From Planctomycetota bacterium (GTDB taxonomy: Bacteria > Planctomycetota > PUPC01 > DSUN01), in assembly GCA_016872875.1 (NCBI GenBank), contig VGYW01000048.1, positions 1 to 29,827 of the forward strand: 29,827 nt of DNA, written 5' to 3'. The notes beneath the pieces are model-generated. The model did no database searches. It had not been told where the DNA came from and worked only from the letters and a program-made list of their open reading frames with translations. The position numbers and the translations under genes are program-made. Of the stretch, positions 1 to 6,171 are shown in pieces; within the stretch, counting starts at the first letter, position 1; the number at the start of each line of letters is the position of its first letter.

Positions 1-1356
1 TCGTTCGCGGGCGCCACGGCCACGTTGACCGGCACCGCGGTGGCGGAGGCCGCCTGACCGTCCCACGCCTTGACCGTGAAGGCCTGAAGCGTGCCGTTCG
101 CGTCGGCCGCGGGGTGCCACACGAGGCTCTCGCCCGCCGACAGCAGCGTCGTGCCAGGCGTCACAGGCACTCCCCCTTTCGTCAGGGTGCCACTGCTCAC
201 TGCCTCGATACGGAAGCTCAGGGGGTCGCCATCGGCGTCCGCCTCGTCCGCTGCTCCCGCCAGAGCCGCGTACGTGATCGTGTAGTCCTGGTCCTCCGTC
301 CCGCCCGCGAGAGCGTTCACCGTCGTCAGCGTCGGCGCATCGTTCACCGCAGCTACTTGAACGCTGACCGGGACCGCGGTGGGGGAGGCGGCCTGGCCGT
401 CCCAGGCCTTCACGGTGAATGCCTGGAGCGTGCCGTTCGCGTCGGCCGCGGGACGCCACACCAAGCTCTCGCCCGCCGAGAGGAGCGTCGTGCCCGGCGT
501 GACCGGCACTCCGCCTTTCGTGAGGGTGCCGCTGCTCACTGCCTCGATGCGGAAGCTCAGGGGGTCGCCATCGGCGTCCGCCTCGTCCGCCGCTCCCGCC
601 AGCGCCGCATACGTGATTGCGTAATCCTGGTCCTCCGTCCCGCCCGCGAGGGTGTTCACCGTCGTCAGCGTCGGCGCATCGTTCACCGCAGCTACTTGAA
701 CGCTGACCGGGACCGCGGTGGGGGAGGCGGCCTGGCCGTCCCAGGCCCTCACGGTGAAGGCCTGAAGCGTACCGTTCGCGTCGGCCGCGGGATGCCACAC
801 CAGGCTCTCGCCGGCCGAGAGAAGCGTCGTGCCCGGTGTCACGGGTACGCCGCCCTTCGTGAGGGTGCCGCTGCTCACCGCCTCGATGCGGAAGCTGAGC
901 GTGTCACCATCAATGTCTGCTTCGTCCGCGGCTGACTTCAGCGCTGCATACGTGATCGTGTAGTCCTGGTCCTCGGTGCCGCCGGCGAGGGCGTTCACCG
1001 TCGTCAGGGTCGGCGCGTCGTTCGCGGGCGCCACGGCCACGTTGACCGGCACCGCGGTGGCGGAGGCCGCCTGACCGTCCCACGCCTTGACCGTGAAGGC
1101 CTGAAGCGTGCCGTTCGCGTCGGCCGCGGGGTGCCACACGAGGCTCTCGCCCGCCGACAGCAGCGTCGTGCCTGGCGTCACAGGCACTCCCCCTTTCGTC
1201 AGGGTGCCACTGCTGACGGCCTCGACGCGGAAGCTTAAGGGGTCGCCGTCCGCGTCCGCCTCGTCCGCTGCCCCGGCCAGCGCCACGTAGGTGATCGTGT
1301 AGTCCTGGTCCTCCGTCCCGCCCGCGAGGGTGCTCACCGTCGTGAGGGTGGGCGGG
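1..1356 (-). repeat. Four tandem 339-bp units encoding cadherin/VCBS-like domains
   Basis: Units start near 1, 340, 679 and 1018 and repeat every 339 bp (113 codons), all in frame. The units at 1 and 1018, which are 1017 bp apart, differ by only one base over their first 199 bases. The two middle units resemble each other more, sharing the AAVNDAPTL-type junction. This pattern suggests recent duplication or gene conversion of a higher-order block. The array probably continues left of the window. Confidence 0.9.
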
Positions 1357-3419
1357 TTGTTCGCGGAAGCCACGTTGACCTTGGTGACGAAGACGTCGGC
1401 GTAGCCGCCCTGCGAGGTGTCGAAGCCGCCGGGCGTGGGGAAGTTGGCAGACATTGTGTAGCCGGTGACGAAGGGGTTGCCGGAGGCGTCGGCGGCGATG
1501 CCCCAGCCGACGTCGTCGGCCGAGCCGCCGAGATAGCTCGACCAGACACGGCTCCCGGCGCCGCTGACCTTTGTGACGAAGGCGTCGCTTGCGCCGCCGC
1601 CGTAGGAGGTCTGGAAGGCGTCGGGGGTCGAGAGGCCCGCCGAGGCCGTGGCGCCGGTGACGAAGGCGTCGCCCGCGCCGTCCACGGCCACGCCGTCGGC
1701 GTAGTCGTAGCCGACGCCCCCGAGGTAGCTCGCCCAGGAGAAGGTGCCTCCCCCGCCTATCTTTGCGACGAAGGCGTCGCCGGTCCCGCCGCCGTAGGCC
1801 GTCTGGAAGCCGCCCGAGGTTGGGAAGTCGGTGGAGGCGGTCTCGCCGGCGACGAAGGCCTCGCCCGAGCTCCCCACCACGGCGATGGCGTAGCCGTCGT
1901 CCGTGCCTGAGCCGCCAAGGTAGCTCGCCCAGGCGAAGCCGCCGGCCCCGCTGACCTTTGCGACGAAGGCGTCCTTGAGGCCGCCGAGCGTCGTGTCGAA
2001 GCCTCCGGCCGTGGGGAAATCCCCAGAGGTCGTGCTCCCCGCGATGAGGGCGTTGCCGGAGCCGTCCACGCCGATGCCGTTGGCGGCGTCGGTGGCGGAG
2101 CCGCCGAGGTAGCTCGCCCAGAGGAGGCCGCCGGCGCCGCCCACCTTGGCCACGAAGCCGTCCGAGGTCCCGCCCAGCGCCGTGTCGAAGCCGCCGGTGG
2201 TCGGGAAGTTCGAGGACTCGGTGTAGCCGGCGATGAAGGCGTCGCCCGAGCCGTCCACGGCGATGCCGGAGCCGGCGTCGCTGGCCGAGCCGCCGAGGTA
2301 GCTCGACCATAGGAGGGCGCCGGCGCCGCTGACCTTCGTGACGAAGGCGTCCTGCGTGCCGCCCAGCGTGGTGTCGAAGCCGCCGGTGGTGGGGAAGTTC
2401 GACGACGTGGTCTTGCCGGTGACGAAGACGCTGCCGGCGGCGTGGTGGACGGCGATGCCGTAGCCGGCCTCGGCGCCCGAGCCGCCGAGATAGGTGGACC
2501 AGAGCAGGCTGCCCGCGGCGCTCACCTTCGTGATGAAGGCGTCCGAGGTCCCGCCCAGCGTGGTGTCGAAGCCGCCCGTGGTGGGGAACTCTGGCTCGAG
2601 CGTGGCCGTGGTGCCCGTGAGGAAGGCGTTGCCCGAGGCGTCCACGGCGATGCCCATGCCCACGTCGTCGCTGTCGCCCCCCAGGTAGCTCGACCAGGCG
2701 AGGGTGGGGTCAATCACGAGCTCGGCACGCGGGTCGTAAGGGCCTGTGACGGCGAACGACACGGTGTCGGCGTCGAGCAGGGCGAACGCGCCCGCCACCT
2801 GTGTTCGGTGGCCGCCAACGTCCTGATAGATGAAGGGGGCGGAGTCCACCACCTCGCCCAGCGGGGTGGCGATGTGGAGCGCGCCGCCGTCGTCGAGCCG
2901 AAGGCCCTCGACGCCGCTGTAGCGCAGGCGGACCTGGGCGGGGTCGGCGCCGGGGGCGAGGTGGAACTCGTATTTCAGCCCGTCGCGCCGCCCCCAGGTC
3001 AGCAGGTCTATCCCCGCCCATAGGCCCTGATAGGCCACGGTCTGGAACGTGGGCACGCCCGACCGCCAGGTGGCGGGGTCGCCCAGGTAGTAGTTGTAGA
3101 GGGCCTCCGAGGGGTCCAGGCCCACGGGCGCCACGGCCTCGGCCCCGACGAAGGCGACGGAGAACGCTGAGCGTTGAATGCCGGCCTCTGCCCGCTGGGA
3201 GATCTGGAAGAGCACGCCGGCGTCGGTGTGGGCCACGGCGCTGGCCGCGCCCTGGAAGACGTAGCGGACCGAAGGGTCCTGCCACTGGCCGAGGTTGGCG
3301 GCGAAGAGCGCGGGGGAGGCGTCGAACGCCGAAGCATCGAGCAGCACGCGCGGCTCGAGGGGCTCGAGGGAGAGAGAGGAGGGGCGAGGGGCGAGGGGCG
3401 AGGGAGGCTTGCTAGCCAT
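1..3419 (-). CDS. Giant LEPR-XLL / SBBP-repeat surface protein (3' end outside window)
   Basis: The reading frame is open from ATG at 3419 to the left edge, giving 1139 complete codons. The N-terminus carries LEPLEPRVLL (residues 18-27), the LEPR-XLL signature of large planctomycete surface proteins. Residues about 30-235 resemble the N-terminal domain usually found before SBBP repeats (NLGQWQDPSVRYVF, GLWAGIDLLTWG, ELVIDPTLAWSSYLGG). Seven SBBP beta-propeller repeats follow, each starting W[SA][ST]YLGG and ending DAF[VI][TA]KV, to about position 1370. Then come at least four tandem 113-residue cadherin/VCBS-like units with acidic, calcium-type DEADADGDPLSF motifs. The protein is probably exported and anchored outside the cell, but the C-terminal sorting signal is not visible. 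Its ATG overlaps the stop of the upstream kinase-like gene by 8 bp, suggesting translational coupling. The early low-complexity PSPLAPRPS stretch comes from a GGGGCGA tandem repeat. Confidence 0.88.
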   Translation of the reverse strand, partial: MASKPPSPLAPRPSSLSLEPLEPRVLLDASAFDASPALFAANLGQWQDPSVRYVFQGAASAVAHTDAGVLFQISQRAEAGIQRSAFSVAFVGAEAVAPVGLDPSEALYNYYLGDPATWRSGVPTFQTVAYQGLWAGIDLLTWGRRDGLKYEFHLAPGADPAQVRLRYSGVEGLRLDDGGALHIATPLGEVVDSAPFIYQDVGGHRTQVAGAFALLDADTVSFAVTGPYDPRAELVIDPTLAWSSYLGGDSDDVGMGIAVDASGNAFLTGTTATLEPEFPTTGGFDTTLGGTSDAFITKVSAAGSLLWSTYLGGSGAEAGYGIAVHHAAGSVFVTGKTTSSNFPTTGGFDTTLGGTQDAFVTKVSGAGALLWSSYLGGSASDAGSGIAVDGSGDAFIAGYTESSNFPTTGGFDTALGGTSDGFVAKVGGAGGLLWASYLGGSATDAANGIGVDGSGNALIAGSTTSGDFPTAGGFDTTLGGLKDAFVAKVSGAGGFAWASYLGGSGTDDGYAIAVVGSSGEAFVAGETASTDFPTSGGFQTAYGGGTGDAFVAKIGGGGTFSWASYLGGVGYDYADGVAVDGAGDAFVTGATASAGLSTPDAFQTSYGGGASDAFVTKVSGAGSRVWSSYLGGSADDVGWGIAADASGNPFVTGYTMSANFPTPGGFDTSQGGYADVFVTKVNVASANNPPTLTTVSTLAGGTEDQDYTITYVALAGAADEADADGDPLSFRVEAVSSGTLTKGGVPVTPGTTLLSAGESLVWHPAADANGTLQAFTVKAWDGQAASATAVPVNVAVAPANDAPTLTTVNALAGGTEDQDYTITYAALKSAADEADIDGDTLSFRIEAVSSGTLTKGGVPVTPGTTLLSAGESLVWHPAADANGTLQAFTVRAWDGQAASPTAVPVSVQVAAVNDAPTLTTVNTLAGGTEDQDYAITYAALAGAADEADADGDPLSFRIEAVSSGTLTKGGVPVTPGTTLLSAGESLVWRPAADANGTLQAFTVKAWDGQAASPTAVPVSVQVAAVNDAPTLTTVNALAGGTEDQDYTITYAALAGAADEADADGDPLSFRIEAVSSGTLTKGGVPVTPGTTLLSAGESLVWHPAADANGTLQAFTVKAWDGQAASATAVPVNVAVAPAN

Positions 3420-4374
3420 TCATCTCCCTCTCCAGCAGTTCCACCACGCCCGGGCCTGGCCTGAATCGGAGCTCGAAGGCGGGAACGTGTGCGGCCAGGT
3501 CGTCCAGAAAGCGAAGGACCAGCGTCATCGGCTCTGGGTCGTACCAGGGGATTGACGTGAGGGGCAGGAGGCGCTCGGCGGCCTCCCGAGGAGCTATGGG
3601 CACAATCGCATCGGTGTCGGCGTGGCGGATGAAGAAGATTGCGTGCAGCGGGGCGCACTCGTTGAGGGCCGCCCCCTGGTCCCCCGGCCAGGGCGTGCCG
3701 TAGGCGAGGAACCGGCCGCCGACTTTCCTCAGCGCCATGCGGTCGTCGCTCAGTAGGCGGGGCGTCTCTGCCCCGCGGGGCACCGAGGCCCCGCCCACAG
3801 CCAGACGCCCCGCGAGGCAGGTTGCCAGCGTGCTCTTGCCCGCGCCCGACTTGCCGGCGAAGATGAACCCCTTGCCGCCGATGCTCGCGCCGCCGGCATG
3901 GACCAGCGCCCCCTCGTGCAGGGCGAGGAGGTGCATCAGCAGCACCTGGTCGAGCGGATAGGCCAGCGGCGTCGTGACCGCGGGGCCGCCGTCCGTCCTG
4001 ACGGCCATCCGCTCGCCGCAGTGGACCGTGACGCGGGCCACATCGCGGGAGATTCGTGCCGTCCACAGCTCCTGTGGGCGGGGCGTCTCTGCCCCGCGGG
4101 GGACGGAGCCCCCGCCCACAAGCGTCAGGTAGTAGCAGTCGCCGTTCGACGCCAGCCTCCACGAGCTGTCGGACTCGAGGAGCGTCTTGAGGCCGGCGTG
4201 GCGAGGCGCGCTGCCCAGCTCGACGTGGACCGCGACATGGAGGTCCTGCGGAGGGGCGCCCTCAGCACCCACGAACGGACGGTAGGAGGCGTCGAGCGGC
4301 TCGAGGGCGATCCTGTGGCCGGACGCGAGCGCGAAGCGGACGCCGGCGATGGTCAGGCTGGCGCGCGGCGCCAT
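3412..4374 (-). CDS. HPr-kinase/phosphorylase-like P-loop protein of a RiPP locus
   Basis: A 320-residue protein. It shows the HprK-type ATP-binding core: LVHAGGASIGGKGF, then Walker A GKSGAGKST (174-182), then LLSDD (207-211) and YGTPWPGD (225-232). The N-terminal 80 residues and the region after 235 match the layout of HprK-like proteins that accompany PqqD and radical SAM genes in peptide-modification clusters. HprK homologues in some lasso-peptide clusters phosphorylate the C-terminal Ser of the precursor, and the precursor encoded 28 bp upstream ends in Ser. The kinase role here is inferred. Residues 90-99 and 197-206 are two copies of SVPRGAETPR, encoded by a palindromic repeat inserted in frame; the second lies between Walker A and LSDD. 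The start at 4374 was chosen because homology-like sequence begins there; upstream codons are antisense-like. The stop overlaps the start of the giant surface-protein gene. Confidence 0.82.
   Translation of the reverse strand: MAPRASLTIAGVRFALASGHRIALEPLDASYRPFVGAEGAPPQDLHVAVHVELGSAPRHAGLKTLLESDSSWRLASNGDCYYLTLVGGGSVPRGAETPRPQELWTARISRDVARVTVHCGERMAVRTDGGPAVTTPLAYPLDQVLLMHLLALHEGALVHAGGASIGGKGFIFAGKSGAGKSTLATCLAGRLAVGGASVPRGAETPRLLSDDRMALRKVGGRFLAYGTPWPGDQGAALNECAPLHAIFFIRHADTDAIVPIAPREAAERLLPLTSIPWYDPEPMTLVLRFLDDLAAHVPAFELRFRPGPGVVELLEREMNG
3752..3798. repeat. Palindromic repeat inserted in frame in the kinase gene, copy 1
   Basis: The GTGGGCGGGGC-type arm and its complement flank an inner GCCCCGCGGGGC palindrome. 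The element is nearly identical to 4074-4120. It is read through as VGGASVPRGAETPR on the minus strand without a frameshift. The copy sits between the Walker A motif and the LSDD motif. Confidence 0.8.
4074..4120. repeat. Palindromic repeat inserted in frame in the kinase gene, copy 2
   Basis: Outer arms TGGGCGGGG and CCCCGCCCA enclose a GC-rich inner palindrome. It is read as VGGGSVPRGAETPR, almost the same peptide as copy 1, 322 bp away in the same gene and same orientation. It behaves like the protein-coding palindromic elements known from Rickettsia, though the sequence family is different. Confidence 0.8.
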
Positions 4375-4402
4375 GGCAGTGGCTTCTCGAAGGGAGAGGA
4401 GA

Positions 4403-4573
4403 CTACGACCCCGCCTGGGCGCAGTTGTTGGACCAGCACGGGGCGGCGCCGGTGGCGGTCTTGGTGGACGTCTTGCAGCCCGTGGCCAGCACCTCATCGG
4501 CCGCCAGGTCAATGGCTCGGAGCCTGGGCTTGTCGTAGGCCTGCTTCTTCGGTCGCGGGGTCTCGGAGCTCAT
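4403..4573 (-). CDS. RiPP precursor peptide, three-Cys core, C-terminal Ser
   Basis: A 56-residue peptide. The leader (about 1-31) is charged and contains YDKPRLRAIDLAADEVLA, a Y-x-K-P-x-L pattern typical of leaders recognised by PqqD-like domains. The presumed core begins near TGC and runs to the end; it contains C33, C46 and C51, is rich in Thr/Ser/Ala/Asn, and ends AQAGS. The start ATG at 4573 has a strong AAGGAGG Shine-Dalgarno five bases upstream, which fixes the start well. The gene lies directly after (and 65 bp overlapping) the radical SAM gene and 28 bp before the HprK-like gene. Sulfur-to-carbon crosslinks by the SPASM enzyme and phosphorylation by the kinase-like protein are plausible modifications, but neither can be read from sequence. 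No Gly-Gly processing site is seen. Confidence 0.82.
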   Translation of the reverse strand: MSSETPRPKKQAYDKPRLRAIDLAADEVLATGCKTSTKTATGAAPCWSNNCAQAGS

Positions 4574-5744
4574 GGTAGCCTCCTTCTCGCTGTTCGCAGG
4601 CTGTATCCCCCGCCACGGGGTTGAGCGCTGCATAACGAAGGCGGCCGAGGGCGCAGAGGTAGTCGGAGCCGGCGTCCTCGGCGCCGTTCTCGAGGGCAAA
4701 GAACGCAGGACAGTATCCACAAAGGGCGCGCTTCTCGCAAGCGCGGCAAGCGAACCCCTCCTTGGGCATCCTCTCATGGAGGCGTGGGATCACCGTGTCC
4801 CACCCCTCGCGGAAGCCGCGGTCCAGCAGGCTGCACGATGGCTCGGCCACCATCAGGCAGGGGCGCAGGCTGCCGGAGGCATCCACGTGGAAGGCGGTGA
4901 CTCCGGCCCCGCACTGGTAGAGGGTCTTGGGGGGCGCAATGGCGCCCTGGCGGCGGACGAAGCCGCGCCACTCCGCGACGATTCGCTCGTTGGCCATCTC
5001 CCACGCGACCGCCTCGCGGGGCGGGACGCGCAACCGCAGGGGCGCCCTGTCGCCATCGAAACGCGGGAAGATGGCCGCGTCGAAGCGGAACTTCACACCC
5101 ATCCCCTCAGCCACCTGGCGCATGGCGGAGAACTCGTGCCTGTTGATGGTCATCAGGATGGTCTTGATGTCCACGGGCAGGCGGGCATCGAGGAGGCGCC
5201 GGAGGCCGGTCATGCAGCGCGCGAACGAGCCCGGCACGCCCGTGACCGCCTCATAGGTGTCGGGCGTCGCGCCGTAGACCGTGATCTCGATCTGCCGCGG
5301 CGGAAGGTCCGCGAAGAGGGCGGCGAGCTCCTCAGTGACCAGCGTGCCGTTCGTGAAGACCGTGACCAGGAGCCCGAGGCCCTTCGCGTGGCGGTAGACG
5401 GTTGCGAAGTCGGGCCGCAGCAGAGGCTCCCCGCCCGTGATGAGGAGCTCCAAGCACCCGGCCTCCGTACCCTGATCGAGGATGGACAGCCACTCAGCAG
5501 TGGACAGCTCTCTCCCGGCCTTGGAGCAGCGCTGCGTTGCCCGCACCTCCGGGGCGGAGGATTCCGCGTCGGAGACGCGGGCCACTGAGCCGGCACGTGC
5601 AAGGTAGCAGTGGACGCACCGCAGGTTGCAGCGCCGAGTCAGCTCGATGCTGCCGGAGAGGCGCACCCGCTGCTCAGTGGCCTTGCGGTTGAACTGCCGC
5701 AGGAAGTCGGCGTCGCTGAGGGGGTCGCGTCGCGGGCAGTCCAT
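4509..5744 (-). CDS. Radical SAM/SPASM peptide-modifying enzyme
   Basis: A 411-residue protein. The radical SAM [4Fe-4S] motif CNLRCVHC gives C39, C43 and C46; GGEPLLR lies at 104-110; TVFTNGTLVT and IEITVYGATPDTYEAV are typical of SPASM peptide maturases. The SPASM region holds C278, C296, C304, C333, C336, C342, C345 and C364 (ACRACEKRALCGYC), enough for two auxiliary Fe-S clusters. Two oddities are visible. Residues about 52-77 form an extra loop with two DNA hairpins, probably an in-frame repeat insertion. The C-terminus extends about 35 residues beyond the usual end near LCALGRLRYAAL and overlaps the precursor gene by 65 bp. The ATG at 5744 follows the pqqD-like stop by two bases, so the two genes are co-translated. 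Substrate is inferred to be the adjacent peptide. Confidence 0.92.
   Translation of the reverse strand: MDCPRRDPLSDADFLRQFNRKATEQRVRLSGSIELTRRCNLRCVHCYLARAGSVARVSDAESSAPEVRATQRCSKAGRELSTAEWLSILDQGTEAGCLELLITGGEPLLRPDFATVYRHAKGLGLLVTVFTNGTLVTEELAALFADLPPRQIEITVYGATPDTYEAVTGVPGSFARCMTGLRRLLDARLPVDIKTILMTINRHEFSAMRQVAEGMGVKFRFDAAIFPRFDGDRAPLRLRVPPREAVAWEMANERIVAEWRGFVRRQGAIAPPKTLYQCGAGVTAFHVDASGSLRPCLMVAEPSCSLLDRGFREGWDTVIPRLHERMPKEGFACRACEKRALCGYCPAFFALENGAEDAGSDYLCALGRLRYAALNPVAGDTACEQREGGYHELRDPATEEAGLRQAQAPSH
5514..5590. repeat. Probable palindromic insertion in the radical SAM gene
   Basis: Two adjacent perfect hairpins (CCTCCG/CGGAGG at 5546-5560; CGCGTC/GACGCG at 5565-5579) lie in a stretch encoding an extra Ser/Arg-rich loop between the CxxxCxxC motif and the GGEP strand. 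Relatives normally have a shorter loop here (general family knowledge). No second copy is seen in the window, so the boundaries are uncertain. Confidence 0.45.
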
Positions 5745-5746
5745 CG

Positions 5747-6046
5747 CTACGAGGCCTCCTGGATGAGCTCCGCCGCGGCAAGCTCGGCGACGAACTCCCG
5801 TATGTCCGCCTCGGCCTCCCCGGGCGCCACCTCGAAGGCCTCGAGCACGGCGTCGCGGAGCTCCCCAAGGGTGCGGCGCCCGTCCAGCCGCTCCCACACG
5901 AACGCTGCCACGGGGTTCAGGCAGAAGAGCTTCTGCATGTCCACGACCTTCCTGCGGATGGGGACCAGGATGGTCTCGCCCACGATCTCGCGCGTGACGA
6001 CGTCCTCGTGCTTCCTGAACACCATGTCCCAACCTTGGCCCGCCAT
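5747..6046 (-). CDS. PqqD-like RiPP recognition / peptide chaperone protein
   Basis: A protein of about 99 residues with the PqqD-family pattern: an N-terminal strand region (FRKHEDVVTREIVGETILVPI), then LFCLNPVAAFVWERLDGRRTLGELRDAV and a helical C-terminus ending AELIQEAS. PqqD proteins bind the leader of the precursor peptide and deliver it to the partner radical SAM enzyme, whose gene starts two bases after this stop. I chose ATG at 6046, preceded by GGGGA four bases upstream; a TTG at 6049 and an ATG at 6025 are alternatives. No clear promoter lies directly upstream; expression may come from read-through of the C25 gene or from sequence around the 6065-6157 repeat. Confidence 0.9.
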   Translation of the reverse strand: MAGQGWDMVFRKHEDVVTREIVGETILVPIRRKVVDMQKLFCLNPVAAFVWERLDGRRTLGELRDAVLEAFEVAPGEAEADIREFVAELAAAELIQEAS

Positions 6047-6064
6047 CAAGTCCCCTACACACTG

Positions 6065-6157
6065 ATGGGTGGCACCCTCAAGCGTTCCCGCTTGAGGGTG
6101 TCTTCAGCGCTCTCCGCGTCCACACCCTCAACGGAGGCCGTTGAGGGTGCCACCCAT
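6065..6157. repeat. Composite palindromic element between C25 and pqqD-like genes
   Basis: Perfect 17-bp outer inverted arms (6065-6081 and 6141-6157) begin ATGGGTGGCACCCTC. Each arm also belongs to its own hairpin (CACCCTCAAGCG...GCTTGAGGGTG and CACCCTCAACGG...CCGTTGAGGGTG). It sits 15 bases after the C25 stop codon and may attenuate or terminate transcription, but no U-tract is visible. Confidence 0.85.
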
Positions 6158-6171
6158 GTCGGGAGCCAATC

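Noticed and set aside
1..1356. CRISPR-like array
   Set aside because: The repeats are 339 bp, contiguous and coding, with no spacers.
910..2310. 466-codon minus-strand ORF rich in Arg/Gly
   Set aside because: Wrong frame of the SBBP gene; the SBBP frame is open across the window edge and shows regular YLGG repeats.
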